Shown: positions 31,108 through 42,960 of the stretch, piece after piece
Numbering within the stretch: the stretch's first letter is position 1
How the letters are laid out: every line of letters begins with the position of its first letter
Assembly (NCBI GenBank): GCA_022457155.1
Contig: JAJGOT010000284.1
Location: 248,001-312,000 of the forward strand
Length of the DNA stretch: 64,000 nt
Direction of reading: 5' to 3'
DNA from: Cladopsammia gracilis
Lineage: Eukaryota; Cnidaria; Anthozoa; Scleractinia; Dendrophylliidae
Position numbers and translations under genes: made by a program
Notes under the pieces: model-generated
What the model was told of the DNA's origin: nothing
The model's input: only the letters and a program-made list of their open reading frames with translations
Databases searched by the model: none

Positions 31108-32705
31108 ATGGCAGCGTCAACACTGAGACAATCTCGCGGTGACACACAGGCGAAATACAGGTAAGATCGCGTAGAATTGTCTCTTTTTATTATCTTGCCT
31201 TGTGATGGGAGTCTCATTCAATAAAGGCCTGCATTGCACCACGCGAGCGAGAGACGTTAGATCGTCTAGGAATCGTAGTCGTATATACCTAATTCAATAA
31301 AGGTTGCTTTGGTCATTGGTAATTGGGCATTGTGAAGCTATTGTTTGGCGGTCACTCAAGCGAAGCATTGCATTGTGTTCCGTATGCAAATGCAAATTCC
31401 CAATTACCAATGACCAACTGCCAAAGCAACCTTTATTGAATTAGGTGTATATAGCATTTATATATAGCAGATAGCATAAATTTACAGCTGTTTTAACTAA
31501 TATCGTTGGATAAGCTTCGAGAGGTAATTTGGAAAAAGAAAAAGCTGGATTCCGTACAGGCGGAAGACAAACCTTTTGGTATCGACAAAAGTCGCGCGCT
31601 CGCATCTTTATTGCAGCTTGAAGCTAACGCCCAGCAACGTTTGTTGAAACAGCTGTATAGGACAGGGTAATGTGTAACAATAAAACCTAAAAAAATTGTG
31701 TCTTGTGTCCTTATTCCAAAACGTTATCGACTAACTTACGATTTTGTTTCCCAGTCCAGCTTGTTTCTTAGTTCACGATTTAACTGTGAACAAATAAAGG
31801 CTTGGTATCGAGAAAATCTCGATAGGAAGCTGATAGATGACCCCTTCGTACCGTCTTGGGGACCCTGGGGTGTTCCGTTTTATGTACACTGGAACACTCT
31901 TCGGTTTTCCTGGACGCTAGATTTTTCATTTAGGAGCGCACCCCCTCATGTATAGTTTGTAGGTCCTGTGTCATAGTTAAAGATAAGTGTAAAAGCTTTG
32001 TATTAAAAAATCTAAGATAATAAAACTTAGTTAAACAACTTGTGTCTTGTGTCTTTTTCTGAAACATTATCTATTTAGCTAAGCAACGATACTAATAGAT
32101 GATTTTTTTCAGGGAGAATACTAATCCAATGGTTAAATTTCAGGTAAAAAAAACGTCGTATTTTTCTTCAAATGAATCACCTTTTTCGGGAAGCCCTCAG
32201 TTTCGTACGAATCCGTTTCATTGTTTTGGTCGATCTCTGACGCAGCTTGTACGCTTTCGTCAAAATTCCACGTACTTCAACTTGTGATCGGTACCGTTAA
32301 GCATTTTAAAAATAAGATATGAGTGTGTAAACCATCTTATGATGCATTTTTGTTGAAAATAAAGTTTGAAATAAACGTGTTGCAGTGTGTTCAGTTATTT
32401 GCGTCTCAAAAGTGTGATATTTGTGTGCAAACCATGTTATGGCACGTATTGCTGAGAATAAAAGATAGAAAATGTTAAGTCTGTTTGTGTGCTTTATTCG
32501 TGTCTTTTGTGTGTTTATCACCGCCTGACGGATGTTTTATTCATTCGAAGAATCAGTATGACAAATGTGCAAGCCAAGTTGTAATAATAAAACGCAGTTG
32601 AAAATAAAAATTCGTCATTGTGTTTCATTTGTGTCACTAATATTTCAATTTCAGAAACATCTCGCAGCGTCTGAACACAACGACGTCTCGAATCACCTTC
32701 AGTGA
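31108..32705 (+). CDS. Exon-like blocks of an unrecognised gene, unit 2
   Basis: Block a, 31108..31160, reads MAASTLRQSRGDTQAKY and a split Arg codon before GTAAG; it is intact here and broken in unit 1. Block b, about 31506..31666, has REVIWKKKKLDSVQAEDK and LASLLQLEANAQQRLLK, with a donor GTAATG. Block c, 32113..32143, reads ENTNPMVKFQ. Block d, 32655..32705, reads KHLAASEHNDVSNHLQ followed by TGA. Phases of b-c-d match. The a-b joint is unresolved; an acceptor inside b (before TCGCGCG) would be in phase. Predicted product is short, charged and mainly helical. Family unknown; it could also be a noncoding transcript. Confidence 0.4.
31288..31445. mobile_element. Short MITE with near-8-bp target duplication, absent from unit 1
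   Basis: Inverted ends CCTAATTCAATAAAGGTTGC and inverse enclose CCAATTACCAATGACC-type inner repeats. Flanks are CGTATATA (left) and TGTATATA (right), one mismatch. Unit 1 has the empty GTCGTATATATAGC near 25070. An 8-bp duplication would fit hAT-type movers. No ORF. Confidence 0.75.
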
Positions 32706-33410
32706 TGTTTTAGTCAGTCACAGACATCGCCACTACTGACTTCATTTTTTTTTGGTTTCATCACTTTTTTGGTGTGCGAAATCAAGGCGCACGAAGCCTA
32801 TTGACGATAATTACAAGATCGTATAATATTATAAGCTTTTATGTTTTTAGCACACTTTTGGTCAATTAATTGAATGAATCATCATAGCAGAGAGTGGAGT
32901 GCAATGAAGAGAAAGTCTTACAAGAACCATAATCTCAATCGCGTCAGATTTGGAGTTTCACGGTGTCGCAGTGGTTTTGTGCGCGCTTCCATAAGTTATC
33001 AGTAAGCGGTACCAATACTTACCTGCTGCGGTCCATCAGAGACAAACACCAGACAAAAAAATACGAAGATCACATTGGAACACAGACTGGAATGTAAGTA
33101 GTATCCTTTTAGTACTAGCTTGTGCCATGTTTATAAGGGGGCAGCTAAAGAGAGGTAAAAGCCCAGACCGAAATCTGTGGCTTCAATGGGTTTCATACCC
33201 AGCCTCTTTGTCACTGCTACGATGTTTTCCTTACTTGTATTTATACTCTGGTGACAACTTATTTCTCAAACTCATTAATAATTCATGACGAGAACACAAA
33301 GGAAATCACTACCGTGAAGGAGGTTTTGAAATCGTTTCTTAATTTGCATAGATTTTGGCGATTTTATTCCTTCGTTTTCTCCGCATTTAACGATCAGTTT
33401 GAGAAGCTAT

Positions 33411-33555
33411 ATCAAACACTCGAAACAGTGTTTCATCAGATTTCCAAACACCTTGAAGTGGTTTAAAAAAACTCGGCTGCGCCTCGTTTTTCCAATCCAC
33501 TTCTCGGTGTTTGGAAATCTGATGAAACACTGTTCCTCGTGTTTGATATATTACG
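33411..33555. mobile_element. Hairpin MITE of the TATCAAACAC family
   Basis: Arms contain ATATCAAACAC, AACAGTGTTTCATCAGATTT and CCAAACACC, with the inverse up to TGTTTGATATATTAC. It is the same family as the outer MITE in the large inverted-repeat arms (about 1752..1990 and 19950..20330). It sits in a stretch of about 325 bp (33255..33580) missing from unit 1. Confidence 0.75.
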
Positions 33556-33742
33556 TAAGTGGGCCACTGGAAGACAAGTAAAATCCCGGACCAAAATATG
33601 TCACTTAATGGGATTAAAACCCAACGACCTGTTTGTATGAACTGGGAAGTCTCTATTTGCCATTTTCGTAACAATAATGCAAAAGTCGATTCATGATAAA
33701 ATACTTGCATATGGGAGCAGGACAAACGAAACCTTACAGGCT

Positions 33743-34075
33743 TAATAATAATAATAATAATAATAATAATGATGATGATAATGATGATAATGATGATAAT
33801 AATGATAATAATGATGATAATAATAATGACGAATATTTAAACAGGATTAAACCCATCAGTATTTAAAAAAAAACACTGTTATCAATGGGGTCCTGTAAGT
33901 AAATAAATGTAACTAAATAACTAAAAGATAAAAGTTATAAGATACAGTAAAAAACTATAACTATAAGATAAAAAGCTAAAAGACTATAACTATAATTGCG
34001 ATTAAAAAGATAAACGTTTCATAAAATTAATTAAAATGTGCTTTAAGTGCTTTCTTAAATAAACTTTTTCGCTGT
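33743..34075 (-). mobile_element. Retroposed insert with (ATT/ATC)n tail, minus orientation
   Basis: Absent from unit 1, where CTTACAGGCTT runs on to the GTAGTTCC string. It starts on + with an (AAT)n/(GAT)n microsatellite and continues with AT-rich sequence with ACTATAACTATAAGAT repeats. In minus orientation this is a short body ending in a simple tail, typical of LINE or SINE 3' ends. The parent family is not recognised. Confidence 0.55.
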
Positions 34076-34586
34076 AGTTCCGCTTTGTTACTGGTGCAAT
34101 TGTTTTCCATACCAACCGTGACATGTTCTGTTCTTTGTTTTGTGTCCTCCATTTGCTCTTTCCACCTATGCAGGTAGATAAAGGACGCCATTCTGAATTT
34201 GGGATATGACTCGGATAAATAAGTAGCCGTGGATATCCTTCACCGCCACTTCAGGTAACAGAAATCAAAGGTTCATGCTACCCTAATGTCACACTTGTTG
34301 AAACCAGTTTGCAAACGCAAAGCGTGAGCAACCCCAAAAGCGGTTATTGTGTAGGTTAATTCAGCATACAAAAGGAAGGACTGAAAGCAATAATACTGCG
34401 TGACAGCTAGTGGAGTCTGGTTCTGATAGTGTCTTCAGTTTTAATTGGCGGGAACAAGTGATGGTAATTACAACGATCGCATAATTAATGTTACGTTACT
34501 TGTATTTGATTTGTTTTCCTTTAGGATCACCCCGCCCAGAAAATTACTTTGAGATTTCAAACGAGAAACCCTGTGCTTTTTTCCAG

Positions 34587-34710
34587 GGATCACGTTTGAC
34601 GTATGTTGCCATTGTACTTTAGTTCCTTGTGCATCAAGAGTGGAATTAGAGAACCAGGCCGCCGGAGTTAAAAATGCTGAACACAACAAGATGTTAACTC
34701 AAGCTTCAAG
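34587..34710 (+). other. Exon-like block e, unit 2 (open frame)
   Basis: Borders TTTTTCCAG and AAG|GTGATT. In one frame it is open throughout for 40 codons: ITFDVCCHCTLVPCASRVEL, then ENQAAGVKNAEHNKML, then TQAS. It has four Cys and then a helix-prone acidic/basic stretch. The minus-strand frame over the same bases is its shadow. Unit 3 keeps part (ESENKAVALQNDKTFTRAS). Gene identity unknown. Confidence 0.4.
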
Positions 34711-34871
34711 GTGATTAATTAAATCACAGAGGCATTAACACATGATGAATAAGAGGGGACTGGAGAGACTGGAGAGGGGGGCGGGAGCGGCGTGAAATTG
34801 AGCGCCCCCCCCCCCCCCCCCCCCCCCCACTCAATCGCCTCCCATACGTCCGCCACTGGGAACAGTCTTAA

Positions 34872-35217
34872 AGACGAAGTTCCGGTATAAAAGGAGCCTG
34901 GCCTGGCCATTCTCACCTCCAGTCGTCAATCAACCACTGAAGCATAAACAACTGACAAATAACATGCGTCATTACTGAGACCATTGCTAACAATTTGGAA
35001 AAACTTTATGAAAGCTATATCAGAAGTCTTGATGAACTTCTATTTCTTTTTTAGCTTAGGTAAAATCTTGGTTTTATCAGATTTTTGAAGCAAATTATGT
35101 TCAAAGGACGCGCAAGTTAACCACGTTTTGTGACTGAAAGACGCCTAAATTTGCATTTCACACCCAAAAGGTGTGAAATGGGGGAGGAGCTAAGCCTTTT
35201 ATACCGGAACTTCGTGT
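34872..35217. mobile_element. TTAA-flanked MITE specific to unit 2
   Basis: Inverted ends GAAGTTCCGGTATAAAAGG and its inverse lie between TTAA at 34868..34871 and 35218..35221. Unit 1 has the unoccupied CAGTCTTAGAGTATT near 28525. A TTAA duplication fits piggyBac- or Kolobok-type movers. An inner TTTCACACC CAAAA GGTGTGAAA hairpin is present. No ORF. Confidence 0.82.
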
Positions 35218-35867
35218 TTAAGAGTATTTAAGTAATGATCCGCATAAGAAGGATAATGCTGAACGGCAATGCGCGATGGAATGTCAACTTTTTTCATTGT
35301 TACAATTAGTGATCTCATTGGCCTGGACTCAAAAACCGCTAAAAAGTTAAGGTTCAAGGTGCACTAAGTCTTATGTTTTTAAGGTTTCAAGTATCTTGAG
35401 ACCCAATCGCACAACATGCAATTTTTAAAAGATATTGTTTTTTGGGGAACTTCATCAAAAAAGCAAAATTAGTAGCTTTTATCTTCTGCTATTCTGATTG
35501 GTTAAACACGAACATTTCCTAAAATATATTTGACGCAAATGGATTTTCTGTATTTTTATAATGAAATATAATTATGAACCATCAGCCCCTCCTCTATTCT
35601 TGAAATCAAAGGTATTCTATGTGGGAAAGAGCCAATGCGCAGAACAATGAAGTTTACTATAGTTCGTATGTGAAGCATTACTTAACTAACATGCCTTTGT
35701 TTATGTTTTGTTATATTTTCTGTGGAATTCAGGTTCCGAAGATGTGCCGGACACAGTTAACATCACAGTGCTAATCCTGTTGACGATCGACTGTCACTTG
35801 CTTGCAATGCTACTTCAGATTTTGTAAGTGGAGATCAGAGATCCTTTTTCTGTGTCCTTTTTTAACT

Positions 35868-37320
35868 CGTGAATACGCGAAGAGTTGAACGAGTTGTGGC
35901 ATCTGGGTAGAAATTTCACTCGATCGTTCGATCGGCTTAAACATTGAGCCCACGATATGCAATGGTCACCTGCATTACCCACGGGATGACGTTGGAGAGA
36001 GAAAAGTTAGACACAGGGAGTTTGGTCGGTGAAGAGAAAACGCCTACGAGAGGAAGGGTCCGAACATGTGCAGAATCATTTATTTAGAACGTTCCATATC
36101 AAGTAATTGATTCATATAGGTCCTGATTGTTAAAGATCTTACAGACTCCCATGAGCCAACTAGCGAATATGAAACATTATTTCTATAGTTAGTAGATGGT
36201 GGATCGGGAGCTATTTGAACTTAATAGAGCAAATTTTGTTTCCAAAACGAAAACATTTTAGCGTCCCATAAATATATAACGAGAGAACTGGATGACATTA
36301 TTACGATGAATTTGTTGTGAGATACATCTAGTCTTGTCATACATGCATCTAAGTCAGTTTTGGGAAACCATAAGCGCGTGAGCTGATTTACTTCACCTTT
36401 CCTCTCTTACAGAAAAAGCTATTTCCACACTTCGTGTTCCTTCAAGATCTACATCCATAACAGCATCCATCAAGTGCAGAAACCCCTTGCTATATAGGTG
36501 TCTACATTAAGAGGTGAGCAATCACTGTAAGTTCTATTTTGAATTCCACAAATGTTCAATGATTGGTCAGGTGTCAGGTATTAATGAGACCAGCGATAAG
36601 AACAATCGTGAAAATGGGAGATCAGATGGCGCCAAATTCAATTATTTTGGAACCATCAGAAAGAAAAGTATGCAATATATGAAAATGCCTGTTGAATTCT
36701 TTTAATTTACACCCACGAGTTTCAAACATGAATATCATTTACCAAAATGTTCAAAAACAAATGGTACAATGCAAAATGACTACTGGAGAGGTTTCATTCA
36801 AATGGTCACTCCATTGGCTTTCGTTGCCAGACTCGAAAGTTAAAGTGCACTACATATCTTCATAATTGACTCTGAAGTGAAAGTGTCAAGATAAGCATTA
36901 AAAAAAGCATACTTCACGAAAAGGACAGAAAGAACCATGATGATTAGAAAAGGCCCACTCTCTGCCTTCACACACAAAAGGGAGGTACTGTGAAAGTAAT
37001 GATTCCGCGTGACAACTAGTGGAATGTGGTTCTGAAAGTGTCGAGTCTTACAAAGGAAAAAAAATCTGCCTGCAAAACGAACACGTGGTGGCAATTTTAC
37101 GTTACTAATATATTTGATTTGTTTTCCGCTAGGATCACTCCGCCCAGAAAATTACAAACAGATTGCAAAATACAAACCATGTCGTTGTTTCCCAGGAATC
37201 ATCTTTGACGTCGCCATTGCAATTTAGCTTGGTGTACATAAAGATCGAGTGGAATCAGAGAACAAAGCTGTCGCACTTCAAAATGACAAGACGTTCACTC
37301 GAGCTTCAAGGTGACTTATT
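35868..37320 (+). repeat. Segmental duplication, truncated unit 3
   Basis: It starts with the same ACTCGTGAATACGCGAAGAG / AAACATTGAGCC breakpoint sequence as unit 2, then a decayed GA-rich piece near 36000. Further on it has the GGATCACTCCGCCCAGAAAA block and exon-like block e (37196..37310, decayed). Between about 36070 and 36960 I see no homology to units 1 and 2. A candidate acceptor TCTCTTACAG ends near 36411. Confidence 0.6.
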
Positions 37321-38137
37321 AATTAAGCCGCATAGATATTAACAGATTTTGTAACATTGGACTAAAGGAGCTATGTCATAGGAATTTGACGTTTATGCGT
37401 CAAAACTGCTCTTAAGATACGAAGTGCTTAAAGAACTAACAGAAACTAAGATATCAAATGAATTTTGGAAGAGACACTGAACTGCAATCATAGCTGTAGC
37501 TACATTTGTAGGCGATAAAAAGTGGTCTATATGGTTTTCAAGTTACAACCATTTCTATCCTTGACATCTGCAGCCCAAGACATTTTTTACTTTTAGACAA
37601 CAACAACAACCTTTATTTACATCCATAATTGAGAAATTTACATCTTTAGATAGCTAATAAAAGCACCAGGAGAACAATGTTAAACAAAACTGGACCATTA
37701 CGTTTGCGGTTCCACTGATTTTATATCTGACTTTTCGCTTTTTAACATTAAAACTGGTGCATGACATGGCTCCTTTATTAACGTTTCTAAACTGGAACAC
37801 TCAATGGACCAAAGCTGTATTAAAAGGATCGCGTAAATGTAGTTATTAAAATTTACAAAAAGGTTTCACTCGGGTTAGGGTTATTTAATCTATATTTCGT
37901 TCAAAATTACAGGGACAAAGCTTATGATATATCTTTTAAAATTCCTTTTTCGCGGATTTTAAATTTTGTTTACTCCGCGGCAAAGGAAATATAGACATAA
38001 CATTTTCTTCTTTATTAAAGTTAAAGGAACTTTAAATCTTTTACTAGTTAGTCTGTCTATTTCAACGTAAAATACCAATATAGCACAAAGATTCGCATCA
38101 GTGTAATTTCGTTTTTACGCTGCTTTCTCCAATGGCA
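37321..38137. other. Unassigned AT-rich spacer
   Basis: No supported ORF, RNA or repeat with a second copy. An ACAACAACAACC run with TTTATTTACATCC near 37602..37625 resembles the end of a retroposed fragment. Confidence 0.35.
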
Positions 38138-38489
38138 TTAACACGTTCCAAACCGTTGGGGGATATTCCAAAGTTCACAATTCGGTTAAAATAGCTTCTT
38201 ATAGCCTCTTTTCATCCGAATTTGGCGACAAATTCGGTGAAAATCACAGTCCTCAATCCCTTTTTTACTGAATTTTAAATTGTTCGCTGAAATTAAGCTC
38301 TCAAAGGTCAAAAGCAGCCTAATTTTGATCGGCCAATTTTATCACTTTCTTAGCGTTTTCAAGACGAATTGCGAAATTCGGCAAGAATTTCAGTTTTAAA
38401 CCAAATTTTACGCCACTGACATCGGCACAAATCACGCTAGCAAACATATATTTCTGACAGAAGGTATTTTATCCGTCTTAAAACATAAC

Positions 38490-38875
38490 GATTGGTTTCG
38501 AAAATTGCTGAAGCCAATTAATGGTTTTGGAAATTTCTGAAACCACTCAAAAGGAAAAAGGCTTCGGAAATTTCTGAAACCAACGGTGCTTAAACATGGT
38601 TTTGGAAATTTTTTAAACTAATCGTGAATAAAATTGGTTTAGGAAATTTCTAAAACCAACCAGGCTTAAAAAATGGTTTCGGAAATTTCTGAAACCAATC
38701 GTGAATGAAAATGGTTTCGGAAATTTCTGAGACTAATCGTGAATGAAAATGGTTTCGGAAATTTCTGAAACCAATCGTGAATAAAAGTGGTTTCGGAATT
38801 TTCTGAAACCAATCGCGAATGAAAATGGTTCCGGAAATTTCTGAAACCAAGCGATAATCAAAAAGGATTCGGAAA
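38490..38875. repeat. Minisatellite with palindromic unit, left array
   Basis: About ten units of 36-40 bp. Each has GGTTTC, GGAAATTTCTGAAACCAA, then a linker such as TCGTGAATGAAAAT. The core GGTTTC..GAAATTTC..GAAACC is a near-perfect inverted repeat, so single strands can fold at every unit. The minus-strand ORF at 38650..38952 simply reads the units (repeating FRNF-type peptides) and is not a gene. Confidence 0.85.
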
Positions 38876-39168
38876 TGAAATATTAGGTTACAAAAAAACA
38901 TTAGCATGAGAAATATAATTACACAAACAATATTTCTGATAACGTTAAGCATACAATATTTCTCTAATTCTAGACAGGGCCGAGTTTGACTTTAAATTAC
39001 ATACAGCTTCTGTATTCGTCAGTAGCTCCGAATAGTTCAGTTCTGCAGGTAACAAGAACCATTTCTAAAAGGCATATTTCCTTTGTTAAAGAGCCATTTC
39101 CAATAATGTATCGTGATGTTATTTTCTGTAATTGCCACCGCTTTTCCAATAACTGGATTTTTTTCCCA

Positions 39169-39299
39169 GTCGCCGGAGCAGATGAACCGCGACAAACGCG
39201 CCCACAGTGATGTCGTCCAAACAGTTCTCCACAGTTTGGACGGGATTTTCTCTTTGTTGTGGAGGTCTGTGCCTTCCAGTATGGACCTGAAACAATAGA
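39169..39299 (+). other. Exon-like open stretch inside the TTAA element
   Basis: After a good polypyrimidine tract and TTTTTTCCCAG the frame reads SPEQMNRDKRAHSDVVQTVL, then HSLDGIFSLLWRSVPSS and MDLKQ followed by TAG. GC content is higher than the surroundings. No family recognised. The overlapping minus-strand frame is also open for 135 codons, so the coding strand is uncertain. Possibly a captured exon. Confidence 0.3.
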
Positions 39300-39430
39300 G
39301 CTCAGTGACTTGTTATGTTCTAAACACCTGTTTTCAAGAATAACCAGATGTGATACCAGTTCATTATTCAGTGAAGTTCTAAACGTCCCCAAATATCTCA
39401 ACATGTCAAAATCCCATAAGCATTATTAAA

Positions 39431-39683
39431 TACCGTAGAATCCCGGTTATAAGCCGATTATAAGCCGACCTGTACCGTATACAGGAAACAATAATTAAAA
39501 ATTTCATTTTATTTTTTAAACAGAATGGATTTCAGACGTTCTTTTTCCTCCCTATTATAAGCCCCACGGGTTATCAGCGCTCCCCCTCCACCCCCCCCCC
39601 CCCCCCCGATTATAGGCCCACCCAAAAACCCTTACGAAGTTGTTCAAGCCCAGGGCTTATAACTGGGACGGGATTCTACGGTA
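39431..39683. mobile_element. MITE with TACCGTAGAATCCCGG ends
   Basis: Ends TACCGTAGAATCCCGGTTAT and inverse (CGGGATTCTACGGTA). If TA is the duplicated target, the element is CCGTAGAATC..GATTCTACGG. Inside are a poly-C run and repeated TTATAAGCC strings. No ORF. Confidence 0.78.
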
Positions 39684-39999
39684 TTACAAGGATTGGCTGC
39701 TAACTATAAAATCATTGGCTTATTTTAAGAGTTCGTTAAGTTAGGAATCGACGTTCACGATTATAATCCGCCAAAAATTTCTATTCATAGCCGGCGTTGA
39801 CCCTGGATCACCCTAATTAATCTTTCTTTGAACAAACGGAACCAGAATTTAAAAGTGCTTATCTCCAAATGACAAAGTAAGAAAGGTTGTACTCTCGCTG
39901 CCAGTGACTGCTTAAAATCTAAAGCGCTCTACTGACTATTTAACACTGAAATCTTGTTCTTATTTTATCCGGACTTTATAAAACGCTTTAAAAGCGGGA

Positions 40000-41390
40000 T
40001 TCACATGGCACAACTACAAACCGATTATTTCAACGTTTCCTTCCCTCCCGATTACAAACAAACCCAAGCAATCAGTTATATTATAAAACATGTGTCAGTT
40101 ATATTATAAAACAGTATATACATACCAGCAGCTGTTCGATTACTCCGGAACCCGCTTCAGTTGTTCAGCTTGTACGTGACTGTTTCCACAACTGATCGTT
40201 GTAAGTTGTTAGCTCACGATACAGATAAATGGCGGGCAAATCAGTAACGATCTGTTTTCAAAACTGGTGAATAGAATAGCCTTTGTATATGTAATGAGAG
40301 ACAAACATTTCAACCGTTTGACCACAAACGAATAAAGTGTCACTTTACGTGTGACACAATGTTCTGTGACAGATTTTTTCTCCCTAAAACTAAACTAAAC
40401 CACGATATTACAGTTTCATTCCGACATAAAAGCAGTAGATTTTAAATAATTCAAACAGCTAGAATAGTAAATAAACCAGTTCATTTTTGTGGAAGATACG
40501 TGACCTTTTATTCTTATCGCTCACGTGACGATGGTATGCTTTGCTCACTCGTGACCACACCACAAGTACACGCAAGCATTCAATCCAATTCAAACCAGTT
40601 AAAAACCGCTCCAGGGGCGCAGTGCGGTTCGAGTAATTCTCTCTCTAAAAGCTGTTGTTTGAAATAGAAGTTTGGAAATATGATGGACCACTCCGTTCGA
40701 CAAGTTCTGTGATAAACCTGTGTAGTTCAATCTGCGACTACAATATGGATGTAAACAGCGAAAATGGTTGGATATTCTGCTGTTTATCACTGGTGTGAAA
40801 ATATGCCGCGTATGTCCTTCGTACTCCAGGTAAGCTTCATAACGTGCTGTATTAAATTTAACACGATACATGCAAGGCTCGAGAAATGTTTGCTTCGGTA
40901 AAAAGGCATCGATCGTGTGTAGTATCTAATTCTACAAATTGTGCGCCACTTTATTTCCCACCATAAAGGTAAGTTCATAAACACGCTTCCGTTCATGGCG
41001 GCTTATTTTCCTGAAGCTGGATAATTTGAAACATGCTGAACCAAAAATTGATTACATACAGTAAAATAACGACTTCCGTAGATGATAAGCCTTGTTTACA
41101 TGCAACTGATAAGTTACGAATTATAAACCAACAGATTTTAATTTGTTCGCCAAAAAAATGTTCAATGTACAGTGCATTTATTAGCTTAACGTTAACGCAA
41201 GTGAGCTTAGTTCTCCCAGCTATAATAAAAAAACATTGCCTGACTTCGCGTTTTTATTTTAAGTTTCAGGTCCAACCATTCGTCCATACATACATGCTGG
41301 GATATGCCATGTCTTTGAAGTCGGAAAGTATATACTCATTTATTGAGTTATTTATTCCCTGTCAGATGTAGAATTTCTATTCATATATTC
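40000..41390. other. Interior of the 5 kb element without an assigned gene
   Basis: It contains a short direct repeat (CAGTTATATTATAAAACA at 40074..40091 and again near 40096..40113) and a region of moderate GC at 40560..41000. There the minus strand is open in two overlapping frames with donor-like GTAAGC/GTAAGT at about 40833 and 40972. No domain recognised. Could be exons of a captured or ancient gene. Confidence 0.3.
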
Positions 41391-41399
41391 ATAAATGGA

Positions 41400-42330
41400 G
41401 GCAGAACTTTTGCTTCCACCATAACTAATTATTTAATGTGAGAGTTTGCACTGCACCTTTCATGATGTAAAAACTGTGTAGTTTCCATTCAAAGTATTTA
41501 TGTAGCTGGATGCAGAATTTTCCTTATTATACAGCGTGATTTTACTCTGAATTTATTTGGTGCAAACTGCATAAATTTTTCCCTTCATTGGTCTAAAGTT
41601 TAATACAGAGTAATCTGCACTTAGTTCATATATGGAAGAAAGTGCAGATTTAAAAATATTAATGAAGCAAAGCAATATAATTATTAATTCAGTGTGATTT
41701 GCACTAAATGTGATTTGGACTAAATTTATTCATGGAGCAGTGCGCAGAATGTTTGCGCCCCACTAGTTTTCATAACTATACAGAGTAATTGGCACTGATT
41801 TTTATGGAGCAGACACAGAATTTTTGCGCCCTCATTTGTATTTGTAATTATATAGTGTGTTTTGCACTAAATTTATTTATGGAGTTGAGCGCAGAATGTT
41901 TGCGCTCTCATTAGTTTTTGTAATTATACAGGGCCGGGTTGTTCAAAGCGCGATTAAGCTAACCCAGGGTTAGCATCAATTTTGATTCCAGTTAAATAAT
42001 TAATCAATGGAGATTTTTCCAAAGTATTTTTGCCCTTTAGATCCCTTTAGTTTCATCTGTGACTTGTCTTCGCATGTAACTTAATTAGCTTTTAAAAACA
42101 CTTCTATAAAAAACTTAGCGTTAACCGACTTAACCAGCTTTCGAACAACCGGGCCTAGGGTAATTTGCACCACATTTATTCATGGAGAAGAACGCAGTAT
42201 TTTTGCTCAAACGGTAAAATAAAGAACTTGGCCAATTTTTTTCCCATCTTGACCTCACGTTTGGCCAATACAAATATTTGGCTCTCGGTTCGGTAAGAGG
42301 CGTACGACTGTCTGTTTTGCCGAATTTCAT
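41400..42330 (+). repeat. Diverged tandem array, about 85-bp unit, interrupted by a MITE
   Basis: Units contain TTTGCACTAAATTTATT, CATGGAGCAG, GCAGAATTTTTGCGCCCTCA and TTTTTGTAATTATACAG. At least seven can be traced, the outer ones decayed. The array is split at 41932..42156 by an inserted element. Confidence 0.7.
41932..42156. mobile_element. MITE with GGCCGGGTTGTTC ends inside the tandem array
   Basis: Ends GGCCGGGTTGTTCAAAGC and inverse (GAACAACCGGGCC). The next inner string, GATTAAGCTAACCCAGGGTT, matches the GCTAACCC piece in the large inverted-repeat arms (about 2310..2340 and 19385..19416), so the family occurs at least three times here. Without it the array unit is continuous. Confidence 0.75.
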
Positions 42331-42629
42331 AGTTAGACAGCATTAGAACACTTTCACCTTTTTTGCTTTAGCTTTTTTTGTGAACTTTTGTTTACATATT
42401 AATAAAGCTATCTATAAACTGTATAACAATTTTCTTTTCGCCAGTTTTCACTTAGTAAATTTAACCAGTTATTACATGAAATCCTTTTTTGCTGTCTTTG
42501 TACTAAATATTTTATTTTTAGCATAAAAGTCAGTCAAAGCATTTCTATAATATAATTAAAACACTTTCAAATATGTATTTATTTGCTTATTTTGTGTGAA
42601 GGTTCGAACGTTCTAAAGGCAAACGTGAA

Positions 42630-42960
42630 CAAAACTGGTTTCGGAAATTTCTGAAACCAGTCGGGTTTGAAAAAGGGTTTCAGAAATTTCTGAAACCATT
42701 AGTCCGAGAAATTAAAATGGTTTCAGAATTTTCTGAAACCATCGGGTTTGAAAAGGGTTTCAGAAATTTCTGCAACCAATTTTTAGTGAAAATGGTTTCA
42801 GAAATTTCTGAAACCAATTGGGTTAAAAAAAAGTTTCAGAAATTTGAAATAAAAATGGTTTTGGAAATTTTTGAAATCAATCATTAGTTTCAAGATTGTT
42901 GAAACAAATGAAGAGGGAATGAAAACGGTTTTGGGAATTTCTGAAACCAATCGTGGATGA
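42630..42960. repeat. Minisatellite with palindromic unit, right array
   Basis: About seven units with the same GGTTTC..GAAATTTC..GAAACC core as the left array but different linkers (GTCGGGTTTGAAAAAGG and similar). This suggests the two arrays have expanded independently from a shared subterminal motif. Confidence 0.82.

Larger units (their letters stand above)
29265..35840 (+). repeat. Segmental duplication, unit 2
   Basis: Second copy of unit 1, enlarged by several insertions: MITE 29940..30123, snapback 30306..30380, MITE 31288..31445, hairpin MITE 33411..33555, AAT-tailed insert 33743..34075 and TTAA element 34872..35217. It lacks the internal 400-bp tandem duplication of unit 1. Confidence 0.88.

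Noticed and set aside
38490..38875. CRISPR array
   Set aside because: Repeats and linkers are both imperfect, units are internally palindromic, the linkers are repetitive, no cas genes occur, and the genome is eukaryotic.
38650..38952. 100-codon repetitive ORF
   Set aside because: Simply translates the palindromic minisatellite.
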